Part shown: positions 1 to 31,646 of the stretch, one piece after another
How the letters are laid out: each line of letters starts with the position of its first letter
Numbering within the stretch: position 1 is the stretch's first letter
Assembly (NCBI GenBank): GCA_034096865.1
Contig: JAWQFJ010001135.1
Coordinates: 1 to 64,000 of the forward strand
DNA from: Theodoxus fluviatilis
Lineage: Eukaryota > Mollusca > Gastropoda > Cycloneritida > Neritidae
Length of the DNA stretch: 64,000 bases
Direction: 5' to 3'
Program-made: the position numbers and the translations under genes
Notes under the pieces: generated by a model
The model's input: only the letters and a program-made list of their open reading frames with translations
Told to the model about the DNA's origin: nothing
Databases searched by the model: none

Positions 1-2122
1 GTGATGCACCACATGATAGAATGTGCTGGAGCTGCTTGCTTGGTTGGACAATTCCAAGATGGAGCTCTATTTCACTCACTCTCATCTGCAGGAGATCAGT
101 GGGTATTCGCCCAAAATGTTTGGCTTTGCTCATTCTGATCAATTTCATTAAATACGTAAAGGATATGCCATTGTAATTAATTCTTGTGTGCATTTGTATG
201 AGTGTTTTATATGAATAAAATGCTGAAGTCTTGCTGCTAGGTTGACTTCTATTTAACCCATAGATGCAATTAGTGGAATTAGTAATACTGGACAATACCC
301 CCCAAAAACCATGCACTATATCATGCCATCAGTCACAGAAGTGACCAAGAAAGCTGTAATCCTGGGGACACTCCCTCCGGGGAACATCGAGAATATGGAA
401 CACACAGACTTGGGGAGGCTGGGGGAGTCTTTTGCTTCTGGGCTGGAGTTCCTGAATTCCAGCTCAGAGAAAAGGCAGGCTGGAAGCAGCACCACTCTCC
501 ACTGCAGTGTTGAGAGGTCCCAAAAGGTGATACCATGGAGGGACTATCCTGTGTGACTCTGAATCTCCACAGCTGAACTCTCCCAGTGGAGGTCCAAAGT
601 GTACTGGGGACATCCGTGACGACCCACAGCGCCCTGACACGGCCCAGCGGTTTGAAGTGAAGGAAGATGGTTATGTTCAGCCCGCTGAAGGGCAATGAAA
701 CCTTTCAGAAGAAGATACAGCATTGCATGTCCTTGATGTGCCAGATTACTGGGGATCTTATCCCTTTACTGCATGGAGTGGCTGTTAGTGCTAACTATGC
801 ATGTCCCCTTCATCCTTTGATCCACCTTCAAAGTTCTCTGATCTCTGATGATCTTTGAATTTTGAAGACTTAAATCTCTTAGGTTGTAATCAAAGAATGA
901 ATAAATGACAGGTTATATGGCCTATCAGCCTTTGTAGGCTATGTAAGGCCATTGATCACAAAATGACTGGAACTAGTGAAAATCACAAGAATAGAGTAAG
1001 CGCCAATCAAGTCACGACATCCCCAGTTATTCATCTTCCTGTGCAATTCATAAAAGGTGAAAAACTAGGGATGTCGTGACTTGATTGGCGCTTACTCTAT
1101 TCTTGTGATTTTCACTAGTTCCAGTCATTTTGTGATCAATGGCCTTACATAGCCTACAAAGGCTGATAGGCCATAGAACCTGTCATTTATTCATTTTTTG
1201 ATTACAACCTAAATGATTTAAGTCTTCAAAATTCAAAGATCATCAGAGATCAGAGAGAGAACTTTGAAGGTGGATCAAAGGATGAAGGGGACATGCATAG
1301 TTAGCACTAACAGCCACTCCATGCAGTAAAGGGATAAGATCCCCAGTAATCTGGCACATCAAGGACATGCAATGCTGTATCTTCTTCTGAAAGGTTTCAT
1401 TGCCCTTCAGCGGGCTGAACATAACCATCTTCCTTCACTTCAAACCGCTGGGCCGTGTCAGGGCGCTGTTGGAGGATTCAGTCACACAGGATAGTCCCTC
1501 CATGGTATCACCTTTTGGGACCTCTCAACACTGCGTGGAGAGTGTCAGGGCGCTGTTGGAGGATTCAGAGTCACACAGGATAGTCCCTCCATGGTATCAC
1601 CTTTTGGGACCTCTCAACACTGCAGTGGAGAGTGGTGCTGCTTCCAGCCTGCCTTTTCTCTGAGCTGGAATTCAGGAACTCCAGCCCAGAAGCAAAAGAC
1701 TCCCCCAGCCTCCCCAAGTCTGTGTGTTCCATATTCTCGATGTTCCCCGGAGGGAGTGTCCCCAGGATTACAGCTTTCTTGGTCACTTCTGTGACTGATG
1801 GCATGATATAGTGCATGGTTTTTGGGGGGTATTGTCCAGTATTACTAATTCCACTAATTGCATAGGGTTAAATAGAAGTCAACCAGCAGCAAGACTTCAG
1901 CATTTTATTCCTATAAAACACTTGTACAAATGCACACAAGAATTAATTACAATGGCATATCCTTTACGTATTTAATGAAATTGATCAGAATGAGCAAAGC
2001 CAAACATTTTGGGCGAATACCCACTGATCTCCTGCAGATGAGAGTGAGTGAAATAGAGCTCCATCTTGGAATTGTCCAACCAAGCAAGCAGCTCCAGCAC
2101 ATTCTATCATGTGGTGCATCAC
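1..2122. repeat. Long inverted repeat (about 1 kb arms)
   Basis: The left arm (1-1028) is the reverse complement of the right arm (1063-2122), separated by 34 bases. Position 1 pairs with 2122, so the left arm may continue outside the window. The arms are similar but not identical. The right arm carries a tandem duplication (about 1459-1571) in place of a short segment found only in the left arm (about 580-640), and there are scattered substitutions and small indels. The centre of each arm contains a dispersed motif, GGCCTATCAGCC..GTAGGCTATGTAAGG, that recurs elsewhere in the window. Open frames at 311-556 and 1571-1816 are the same sequence on opposite strands and resemble no protein I know. 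A sequence AATAAA on the minus strand at 1904-1909 could end COA5 transcripts. Confidence 0.9.
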
Positions 2123-2127
2123 ATAAG

Positions 2128-2269
2128 CAAACTTTCAGCCTCCTTCGCAAGAGAAGGGAGAAACAACAGTCCGATCACATGACACATTATAGAGCATCAA
2201 ACTTTCAGCCTCCTTCGCAAGAGAAGGGAGAAACAGCAGTCCGATCACATGACTTACATTATAGAGCAT
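2128..2269. repeat. Two-copy 70 bp tandem duplication
   Basis: Two nearly identical 70-base units, each starting CAAACTTTCAGCCTCC, lie between the inverted repeat and the stop codon of COA5. They would be in the COA5 3' UTR. Confidence 0.85.
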
Positions 2270-2352
2270 CAGATAAATACCATCACATTTTCTCAACATA
2301 TTCCATTTCTGACAGTTGAAAATGAATAATGATCCAGGTTGTTGCAATCTGG

Positions 2353-4356
2353 TCAGTAGCCTTTACTTCCACGAAACCGTTGCCTCATGTCCAGCTGAGG
2401 AGAAAGAGAAAAAGCATCACATACTGAATGTCACAATCAGTAAGTCAGTTTCCCTATTACTTGATAATATGCATGTATATGTCCCAATATATCAGGCAAT
2501 ATTACCAGAGAGTATTGACATTTTGCCTTCTTCTCCTACCTCTGTAATTTGCATCAAAGAAATGACACCAAGACAGACTAATGATGAGTGATGTCACAAT
2601 TTGTTGTGATGTAGTTCACTAGTTGCATCCATGATGATGTCATCATTTGTTGTGATGTAGTTGCATCCATGATGATGTCATCATTTGTTGTGATGTAGTT
2701 GCCTCCATGAAGTAGAGAACAAACAAAATGTCATTGTTTCCCCTGTCACTGTGGAGAAAGATTAACAAGTGACAGCTTTATGGAGTCTTGCTTACACCAA
2801 AGTTGACGTACTGATATAAAGTATGGAGGCAAAACTGACTTACTATAGATTCCACTACGCAGGAACAGAACTGACTATATAAATTTGCATTTTCCCCCAT
2901 CAATACAGCTGTTCTCATAGCATATTCAATTAAAATATTTTCAAACTAGTGGATGCTTCTTTCAAAATGTTAGTTTGATTTGGACAAGTTTGTTTTATTT
3001 TGCAATGTATGTTATATTGACACAGCATATTCAATTAAATATTTTCAAACTACTCAATGCTTCTTTCAAAATGTCAGTTTGATTTGGACCAGTTTGTTCA
3101 ATTTCGCAATGTATGTTATAGGGAAATGATGTCTATTCTGACCTATTAAAATAATGGCAGAGCTTTAAGATTTGTTGTTCAGAATGATTGCTTCCATGCA
3201 AGCCAAAGAGAATCATGCAAACATTAACGAATAATGTAATGGTCATTACACACAGAACAGATACTGCATCTTTCCTAAAGTTCATTTTTATAAATTTGAT
3301 TTTTTTAAATAAAAAGAAATAACATCACCTTATCATATGAAGTAACTGTGTATTGAATGTAAAAGGTGGCTGTATAATATAGGTGCATTGCAAGAACAGA
3401 TGCACTGCAGAGGTTACTACATTAACTCCTTCCCTGCCATATATATTGCATGCCAGGGAAATTTCTCACTTTTTACTGTAAGAGTGTTTGTCATATCCTA
3501 GTGTTCTTATTTTCCAGAGCACTGAATTGAGCAGAGACCGGGTCATTTGTAGTTGCCTCCCTTTCATGACAGTGCTTCATCCGAAGCCCAAAAATGTTCT
3601 GGGACCTAGCAAAGCTCTGACAGTTCGAGGTCTGGAAAATTTTCTGGGCATGGCATGGAAGGGGTTAACAACCAGAAACTACCAAGACGGCCATGAGACC
3701 AAAGGTGAGCATGCTGCCTGCTTACCAGGGAACGTTTGCACTCAAAGAATGCAGTCTTCAAGGCGGCACACTCTGGTGGCATGTACTCCACTGCCATACA
3801 TTCCCTGGGAGTCTTTCCGTCCTGGAAAGGAAGCAATTATCAGTGGGGACAAAAGGCAGGAATTTTAAATAGAAAACAAACAAAAAACAACCCAAAAATC
3901 AAGAACATGCATGCCCTTGCATAACATTACAGGATTATTGATAACTCAATAAGCTTATTTTCATTTTCCTAAAATATCTACCAAACTAAAGAATCAAGAT
4001 GTATGTGTTTAAAGTGCAGATCCAAATGCAAGCACACAAGCATGCCCGAGGATGTATGTACATTCATCTCTTTGCACCCAAAAGAGTGAAATTCTTCAAA
4101 CTGTAAAGGTGCAGGCATCATGACCAGCAAAGAAGTATACCATAATCATAATCATAATCATAACCATAATCATAATCATATTCATTTGTGTGAAATGCTC
4201 ATCAGCTCCCTTTCCTACAACAGTTTCTTAAAGTGTGTGTGTGTGTGCGTGTGTGTGACTTATACGCATGTGTGCGCAATACATAAGCATGTGTGTATGT
4301 GCATTTGAACGCATGTGTTATCTGTGTGTGTGTGTGTTTGTGTAAAAAACGTGTGT

Positions 4357-4387
<31 letters not shown>

Positions 4388-4718
4388 CATGCAGATGTGT
4401 GCAAACAAACATATGTATCCCCATGCCTTCGTACATAAATGTGTGTATGTAAGTGTGTGCATGTATGTGTGTGCATGTGTGTGTGTGCATGTATGTGTGT
4501 GCATACATGTATGTGTGGGCATGTGTGTGTGTGTGTGCAGGTGTGTGTGCATGTGTGTGTGTATGTTTGCATGTGTATGCGTGTGAAAAGAAAGAAAACA
4601 AAGTTCCTACTTTTCTGACACAGTCACTTTTCAGCAGACAGGCCTTCAGGTCTTCCCTCACTCCAGAGCAGGCTGACTTGGGTTTCTCCACCTCTCCCTC
4701 ATCATAGTACTTTGGCAT
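2353..4718 (-). CDS. COA5: COA5 / PET191 family cytochrome c oxidase assembly factor, 3 coding exons
   Basis: Coding exons on the minus strand are 4718-4611, 3821-3726 and 2394-2353. All junctions are GT-AG and in phase 0, and they give 81 residues; the human protein is about 74. It starts MPKYY and ends RFRGSKGY, as in the family. Cysteines at residues 17, 27, 44, 54 and 64 are spaced as Cx9C pairs (17/27, 44/54, 54/64), with another at 33. These are the signature of the small disulfide-bonded proteins of the mitochondrial intermembrane space. The family is needed for assembly of respiratory complex IV. I chose the ATG at 4718 because family homology begins there. The frame is open further upstream, but a good acceptor (CCATACAG) lies at 4738-4740, so a 5' noncoding exon is likely nearer 5-6 kb. 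Intron 2 holds a MITE (3426-3664) and intron 1 a TG-rich tract. The gene is divergent from UNC50. Confidence 0.93.
2581..2708. repeat. 38 bp tandem repeat, about 3 copies
   Basis: Units contain GATGATGTCATCATTTGTTG followed by TGATGTAGTTGCATCCAT. The first copy is imperfect. The array is in COA5 intron 2. Confidence 0.8.
2931..3120. repeat. Two-copy 95 bp tandem duplication
   Basis: Both units begin CATATTCAATTAAA and run through TGCTTCTTTCAAAATGT to GCAATGTATGTTATA, with about 10% differences. The array is in COA5 intron 2. Confidence 0.8.
3426..3664. mobile_element. TTAA-flanked MITE, copy 1 (piggyBac-like ends)
   Basis: A 239 bp element is bounded by TTAA on both sides (3422-3425 and 3665-3668). 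Its ends are imperfect inverted repeats, CTCCTTCCCTGCCAT and (inverted) CCCCTTCCATGCCAT. A related copy in opposite orientation is at 12949-13191. TTAA target sites with CCC-type ends are typical of piggyBac-derived nonautonomous elements. There is no coding capacity. It lies in COA5 intron 2. Confidence 0.7.
4139..4190. repeat. (CATAAT)n microsatellite
   Basis: Repeats of CATAAT with one CATAAC variant, in COA5 intron 1. Confidence 0.9.
4232..4590. repeat. TG-rich microsatellite, degenerate
   Basis: About 360 bases of TG/TGCATG repeats in COA5 intron 1, ending about 20 bases from the exon 1 donor. On the COA5 strand it reads CA-rich. Long open frames here on both strands are composition artefacts. 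Confidence 0.9.
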
Positions 4719-4737
4719 TGTGCTGGTGTGTCCTTCT

Positions 4738-6230
4738 CTGTATGGACAAAGAAAGCACACAAATGTTCTTGTGCCACTGCACAGAAAAGTAGCCCACAAA
4801 AGAAATGTCACTGAAATATGTCAGATCCTTAGAATGCTGACAAGAGCACATATCAATCAGTAATCATCCTTAGCTGGTAGATTATAAGTTACATGTAATA
4901 AATGCACTGATGGCACTGGTGGCAGTAATTGCAAGAGGTTGGTGTTAATGTATGTGCCTATGCCATGCTTTATTTCTTTGTCTTTTTGTCCATCCTCAGC
5001 AAGTTAATAAAATATATTATTCCTTTAAAGGTGTATTGAGCAATTTAACTAAAACTTACATGACAGTGTATGAAGCCAAGGGTAGGTTTTCGGCAACCTA
5101 CATACAGATGTCTCTATCCTCCTCTGAAAACCCAACTCCACTTTCCTTCCACCCACGAGTATCTTAACGCTTGACACCAACCCTAGATTAACGCTGCCTG
5201 CTGCGTTATAATCTGAATGATACAGCTGTTGTACATCTACACATGCTTTCCACTTACCAAACTAATGATTTGTCTTCACCACTTTCCTTTCGGCCTACTC
5301 TTTATTGACTCTTAAACTGCGAGTACCTGAGCACCACCATGCCATGGGCACTTGCCTGTGGCTGTTTCTCTCTACTCTCTACTACTACTAGGATATGCGC
5401 ACGTATATTATTACACACACACTCTCTGATCCTTCACTTAAGCACCATAAAGCAAAGATAACGGAAACGACACAATCCTTCGCGAACCTCTGACTACACA
5501 GTTAATGCACTGTCTGACGAAGCAGAAGTCTTTTCGCCGAGTAGTCTGAAAGAGAGGATACGTAACACAACCAACACACCAACAACACCACTCACCACGA
5601 TCTGATTTTCTCAATTTAGAAACACTGAAGTTTCAAAATGAACACTCTGATCCTCTGATTAGGAAGACAGATGATTCACAAGTTCATAAGTCCCCTGCAT
5701 ATTTTGTGTATATGCCGCAAAGCAACGAACACCTCGCTCGCGGGGACAAGCGTTTCACCTTCCCACACGAGATCATTAGAGTTACCTACCCTTGCACGAG
5801 TAGACATGCGTAAGCGGCACATCCGCTGTAGGAAGTGTCAACTTCCGACTCGTCCTAAGTGATACGCTGGAACTAGCTGCTGTAACATATAAACGTCGAG
5901 TCGGTAAGTGTGATGTTGTTTTGAGACCCCTGTTTGAACCACCGACTTCTTATCTTTGTTTTGGAGCACAAACCATTTCCACCCAAGTAGATGCGAATGT
6001 GAGTAAGTTGACGCTGAAAACTGTCAACGTGGAACGTGAAGCACAAGCAGCATCACTGCTTTTTTAAAATAGTATTTTGACTAGTTAACATTCATACACT
6101 TTCGAGAATACACATTTGATTGGACAGCTTCGAGATGTATGATACATATTAAGATCCAACATTTTGTGTGCAGTGCACCCGTTGATGGTACGCCTTTGTT
6201 TTGTTGACAGTGTGTACGTGACTGACGAGG
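4738..6230. promoter_or_regulatory. Probable bidirectional promoter region between COA5 and UNC50
   Basis: The translated first exons of COA5 (minus) and UNC50 (plus) diverge from this interval, and no other gene is visible in it. A splice acceptor at 4738-4740 suggests that the COA5 transcript starts further right, so the true shared promoter may be nearer 5.7-6.2 kb. A TATA-like ACATATAAACG is near 5886. No transcription start can be fixed from sequence alone. Confidence 0.5.
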
Positions 6231-25790
<19,560 letters not shown>

Positions 25791-27363
25791 GTATCTTTGC
25801 AGAAATTTAATTTTTTTTGCAATGTTCTATGTGTGTCCTTTTATTTGGTTAGTACCTTTCATGGGGTACACATTTTTTTCTGTCATGACACAATGAATCA
25901 CATTGATATAATAATATGTGATCCAAGTGAACACGGGCAACTAACATGAAGATGATACAGCGATCACACTTGGAGTGATAGACAACTGCAATGATGTACA
26001 GTAGAAACTGGAAGAGAAAGGAGGTAGGTAATAAAGGAAAACCCACTAATGCATGCAATGATTTATTGAACTAATGCATTGTACAGAAAAGTGCAGGGAT
26101 TTGCTGATCTAAGCTGAAATTGACTTTGGGCAGAAGCAAAATGCTCGGAACAATGTTCAACTAAAATGTCCATGAACTCTCTGTATTACATACAGTTTTC
26201 CCCATGTTTAGCACATTCAATTCACTATATTGATAACATGTCTTGACATGAAAAATAAGAATCGTATTAAATGCCAATGCAAAGTCCCATACAATGTTGA
26301 ATTATCAAGCATTTTGTTAAACACATCTGGCTTCTCCCTAGTTTCAGTGCATTCACTCTTGCCGATGTGTGGCTGTTTGTTCATTCACACATAATGGCAT
26401 GTTGAGACACAAAGCAGGGTTTCCAAACATATTTCATGAAAGTGTAAGCTGAGTTCTTGGGTGCACCAGTGGAGTTGACAAGAACATTTTCGTTAAGATG
26501 TATGAAACCAGATCTGAAAAAAAGGAAAATCTAATGTTTTCTGGTGATAATCCATTTCAGCAAAGTGCACAATGGGAAAAGAAAATGAATGAATAAAAAG
26601 GGTAAAAGTGAAAAAGAATGCTTTAGTATGGCAAAGGCAATAGTGTCTGCAAATGGAGTCACATTGTGAGTGCACTGGTAATCTGATTTGAATCTCGACC
26701 TCATACTAATTATGTTATGATGGCATACATTACTAACTAGCTTCCAAGACTTGCAGTAAATTAGCTATGACAAATTATAGATCTTGAAGAGAATGGTATG
26801 TACCTTATTATGTCAAATTACCATTTCTGTTATGAAAATGCATCAATGTTGTCATGAATTATCAATGAACATGGTATTCGCGAAAATAGATTCTGACATG
26901 AACACCATACTACATCTCAATGCAGCCAAGAGTTTGAAAGTGATAAATATTATCAGAGAGAAATATTTTGATTCATCAATTACATTGGACCTTACAAGTA
27001 CAGGTACTCATTTCACTGGGATCAACTAGGATTGTTACTTACCATGATTGCAAAGCAATAATACAATGTCTCTGCTTGGTTAATGTTCGCAAAAGAGCTG
27101 GAGGAAGTTGTGGCAGATCATGTGGTACTGCGTCTCTTGTTAGGGGGCAGAAAGCGAGGAGGAGCGATGGAGGGAGGATCCGATTTCACTGCCTGCAACA
27201 GTATTCCAGAATGTCCTATATCTTGGAGGCTGCACACACCATCCACCTAGATATTAGAAATGCTAACAATCCTGTAATAGTTTACCATCCCATACGGTGG
27301 AGCAGTTGCAAAGTTAAACAGCTGATTTTCCATTTGATAGATAGATGTGTGTAGTAATGTTTG
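25791..27363. other. Intergenic or intronic DNA without recognisable content
   Basis: I see no conserved coding segment, RNA gene or bounded repeat here. In particular no UBR5 HECT-domain exon is visible on the minus strand. Confidence 0.5.
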
Positions 27364-27711
27364 GGTTAGCCTTCCAATGATGGGCCACACTAGTGGACTC
27401 GTCCGAGGAGAGGGTGTGCAGACCCCGCTATGCTCGAAACAGAGCCGAATTGCCTTGAGGGCTACTGTAAATATGGTATTTATCGTAATCCAATTCAGCT
27501 GAAAGCGCATTGCGTGCACCAGTTTGTCAATTATTCACACTTTATCGTCATTCTGTGTGCGGAATAACCGTCCAAAATTGCCTTAGTGAGCTAGCGAGCA
27601 CGTAATAACTTGGTAGTCATTCTGTGTGGGAGTCACTGCGAAGTAAATGACCAACATCGCTACCCTTTCCTCAGACGTCCACTAGTGTGACCTATCAATG
27701 GAAGGCGAACC
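27364..27711. mobile_element. GGTTAGCC-family MITE, copy 1
   Basis: Ends are inverted repeats of about 40 bases beginning GGTTAGCCTTCCAATGATGG. The flanks are AATGTTTG and AATGTTTC, an 8-base duplication with one mismatch that would suit a hAT-derived MITE. A full second copy is at 39599-39979. Confidence 0.75.
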
Positions 27712-28071
27712 AATGTTTCTCTGCGTCGAATGCCGGGTTTGGGGGACCAGTTTGTTGCTGCGCATGGGTTAGTCCTCCAGAGCTGTTTGTGCGCACTGCT
27801 GGATCTGAAAGATCGGACCCTGTACCCGAGTCCCCCGGGTTGCCTCTGGCTGCTGAAGGTTACCCATGGCTAAGCTACTGGAGCAGACTGTGAAAACACA
27901 GCGGCCAGGTGTTCCAGCTGATGACGGCCACTGAATGGCTGTTTGTTCAGCCAGAATGGTATCTTGGTGAACTCTCAGTGGGAGATGGGAGCCTACCTCA
28001 GTAGCCACAGGGATAGTGCCAAGTACACAGTAGCTGGTGGCAGTTGCATGTGACTGATGACTGACCACTTG

Positions 28072-28184
<113 letters not shown>

Positions 28185-28185
28185 T

Positions 28186-30075
28186 TATAGAAGACGTGAC
28201 CTTGAATCTTCAAGTGTTGAGTGTATTTGGCTGGAGCTGAAACAATCTTCAAAGACCTCTTTTCCTGGGATTCTTGTACAGAAACCCTGCCTCCACCTTC
28301 TGTTGGTATGATGACTTCGTAAGCATGATGGACAAAGTGAGTGCTCTTGGAAAAGATATTCTTCTTTTTGGTGACTTTAATATAGACTGCCAAAAAATAA
28401 CGGTGCATGGAATTCAACTATCCTGCTCTTTGGACTCAAGCAATTGGTTCATACAGCCACTAGGGTCACTCAGTCAACATCGACTCTTATTGATCACATA
28501 TACACCACCAACATCCATCTGGTACAAAGCACTCGGATGCCAAGAATAGGCATTAGTGATCATTTTCCAATCATCTGCTCCTTGCACGCTACACTCTCCA
28601 AGAGCAAAAAACGCGATCATTCATATCTGACCTATAGATTGTTCAAAAACTTTGATGCCAAAACCTTTTGTTCTGACCTCCAAAAGACACCCTTCCATGA
28701 AGTCCAATATCACACCGATCCAAACTGTGCACTTCAGCTTTGGTACAACATATTTCTAGAAGTAATTAACAAACACGATCCGATCACACGAAAACGCGTG
28801 CGTCATCCAATGCTGCCACCATGGTTAACCAAGCAAGTAATGCAAGCAATATCCCTCAGAGATAAACACAGGAAAAGCAATGATTTTGTTGCATACAAAA
28901 AACAAAGAAATGCAGTTAAAAGCTTAGTGAGGAAAGCAAAGAAAGAATATTTTCAGAAACTTATAACTGATAACAAAAACATCACCTCAGTATGGAACGC
29001 CATAAATACCTTTACCAAACGAAACGGAGCTTAGAAGCTCCCTCATCAAACCCATCCGATGATGTTAATGACTGCAATAATCACTTCCTCTCTGTGGCTG
29101 AAAAGTTATTCTCTCGCGATAGCAACCATAATTTCCAATCTGAAACAGCATGTCTCCAAGAATTCTGCCTGGAGAGACTATTGTCTTCATTGGAATTTGA
29201 GATTCCTCTTCTTGCTGTTCATGAAGTTGGCAGATTTATTGAAAAACTAAACTCAAAAACAACAGGACCTGAAGGCATCAACAGCTTTCTTCTCAAACTC
29301 TCAGTTCCATATGTAATTGACTCGCTCACATACATATACAATTTGTGCATTATCAAGCTTCCCAGATGAATGGAAAAAAGCTAAAGTTATCCCTCTACCA
29401 AAAGTGAAAACTCCCACAAGTCTAGATGACTTCCGACCCATATCAGTTCTATCAATTTTATCAAAACCAATTGAAAAGCACGTTCACAAACATCTGTTGG
29501 CATTTCTTGATCGGCACAGTCTCCTTCATCCCCTTCAATCGGGCTTCCGACCAAATCATTCCTGTCATACTGCATTATCCCACCTGATAGACACCTGGCT
29601 GCACGCCATTAACACCACAAAAGTGATAGGATCTGTCTTCTTAGATTTCAGAAAAGCCTTTGACATGATACATCACGGCATACTATTGGATAAACTAGCT
29701 CTTTATTTTCATGGTCACACCTCTTTGAAGTTTTTTTCAGTCATTCCTGGATAATCGACAGCAATGTGTCCAATTCGATGAGCACGTTTCCAAATATTGT
29801 ATTCTAAAAGCGGGTGTCCCACAGGGATCTGTACTAGGCCCCCTTTTATTCTGCTTATTAATAAATGACCTACCCTTACATGTCACAGATAAAAAGGTCT
29901 CATGTAACATGTTTGCAGATGATACAACGCTGTCTACCGCGGACAGCTCAACCGAAACTGTGGCAGATAAACTCCAAAAGAGTCTAGATGAAATATGTTG
30001 CTGGTGTCTTTCAAATCAAATGGTCCTCAACCCGTCCAAAACCAAGTATATGGTGATAACCACAAGGCAACAAGA
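28186..30075 (+). pseudogene. Broken non-LTR retrotransposon ORF2 (endonuclease plus reverse transcriptase)
   Basis: Coding pieces in successive frames cover an APE-type endonuclease end (KDILLFGDFNIDCQK near 28345; SDHFPIICS near 28555), the linker PPWLTKQVMQAI..AYKKQRNAVKSL, and reverse transcriptase blocks: KVIPLPKVKTP..DDFRPISVLS (about 29385), GFRPNHSCHTAL, VFLDFRKAFDMIHH, GVPQGSVLGPLLF (about 29815) and the catalytic FADDTT (about 29911). At least three frame changes (near 28440, 29035-29340 and 29730) break it. The frame is lost at about 30070, where the AGGTCA-rich repeat begins. It is 5' truncated at the CT microsatellite and lacks its 3' end. The motifs fit the CR1/Jockey group; the exact clade is not settled. 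Confidence 0.9.
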
Positions 30076-30943
30076 AGGGCAAAGCCCATATGACTCACAT
30101 GCTTGACCTTGACCTTTATATGACCTTGACCTTCAGGTGACCTTCAAGGTCAAGGTCAAACAACTAAACCTACCAATGACATACACTAAGAAATGCTTTA
30201 CACATTTTTCCTACCAAAATACATGTGACCTTGACCCAAGGTCAAGGTCATCCAAGGTCATGCAACACAAAGCTGTTAATTCAAGACATAGGAAGCACAA
30301 TGGTGCTTATTGGCACTTTCTACCATGAGATATGGTCACTTTTAGTGGTTCACTACCACATTTTGGTCACATTTCATAAGGGTCAAAGTGACCTTGACCT
30401 TGATGATATGTGAACAAATGTGTCTCATGATGAAAGTATAACATGTGCCTCACATAATTATTAAGTTTGAAACACTTATCTTCCATAGTTCAGGGTCAAG
30501 GTCACTTCAAAATATGTATACAATCCAACTTTGAAGAGCTCCTGTGACCTTGACCTTGAAGCAAGGTCAACCAAACTGGTATCAATAGATAGGGCTTGCT
30601 TTGACCTATATACCACTTGTAGCTAAGGTCGCCATTCTCAATAACGTGGGAGAAAATTGGGAAAATGTGAAAAATGACTGTTTTTGAGACCACATTTATG
30701 GCTCCTGTGACCTTGACCTTGAAGCAAGGTCAAGTCACTATGTATGTTTTTTGAGGCCTTGTCATCATACACCATCATGCCACATTTGGTGTTGATAGAC
30801 TTAATAGTCTCCGAGAAAAATCCAACGTTTAAGTTTTTTACGCCCGGACGGACGGACGGACGGACGGACGGACGGACGCCCGCCCGGACGGACGACACGG
30901 CTCAGTACATAGACTCACTTTTGCTTCGCATGCGAGTCAAAAA
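30070..30943. mobile_element. AGGTCA-rich dispersed repeat, copy 1
   Basis: Begins ACAAGAAGGGCAAAGCCCAT and ends with a stem-loop, GACTCAC..GTGAGTC (variant GCGAGTC in this copy), then AAAAA. The body holds many TCAAGGTCA/TGACCTTGA sites and, near the 3' end, a (GGAC)n run at 30845-30880. Four copies are in the window. No protein is encoded. GGGCAAAGCCC at the 5' end is itself a small hairpin, and GACTCACATGC near the 5' end is inverted at the 3' end as GCATGTGAGTC. I cannot assign a transposon class. Confidence 0.85.
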
Positions 30944-31436
30944 GTCACTTTCTTTTAAAACCTCGATTCTGAAAATTTGATAATATTGAATCGGACCTAA
31001 CTTCCAGTCAGTGTGCAAAATCTCAAGGAAATCCGTCCAGTAGTTTTTGAGATGAGTTGTTCTCCCGAGTTCGTGACTAAAACCAGGAAAATGGACTAAA
31101 TTTTAAACATTCAATTTAGAAATTCTTAATGTCATTTTTGGACAGCTTAGTCATTACAGTATCAGAGAATGTAACCAAAAAAGCAGCAGCAGTAGTACTT
31201 TTTAAAAACAGTGTCATTAAGTATACCCCTGCCCAAAAGTAACACCATTACACCGTGACTTCTTAGAACCTGTAATTCTGAAATGCAAATGAGTTTGGAG
31301 TAAACAAATACCTGTCACTAAAGTAAAGGGCAAGCACCTTTCATGTGACAAGATGAGAGCTGGATATAGTTGTTACGTAACAGATACTGGACAAGATATA
31401 TCTGTGACGGCGAAATGCTGTTACTGGCCACTGTAA

Positions 31437-31646
31437 GGTAACGCACGCTTCATCTGTGACTTTTTTTAAGAAGAATTTTTTTTTAAACATTGCACACAAA
31501 ATGCTAATGTTTTCTGTATGAGTTTGATCTATTGAATCAGTACTTTCGATTTTAAAACCTAGAGGTGTGTGTTGAATGCGTTCGGGAGGAAGCGGCTTGT
31601 GAAAAAAGCAAGTCTACTTGTGACCTCGCATGAAGCGTGCGTTACC
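31437..31646. mobile_element. 210 bp MITE with 17 bp perfect inverted ends
   Basis: Ends GGTAACGCACGCTTCAT and its exact complement. Length and the GGTAAC start resemble 16251-16460, so it may be a diverged relative. No target duplication is obvious. Confidence 0.65.

Noticed and set aside
311..1816. Paired genes in the long inverted repeat
   Set aside because: Identical short frames on both arms simply reflect the repeat. They have no homology and no splice structure.
4260..4811. Longer COA5 start at 4811 (MTFLLW..)
   Set aside because: Family homology starts at the ATG at 4718, and a good splice acceptor lies between the two starts. The frame past the exon 1 donor is a TG-repeat artefact.
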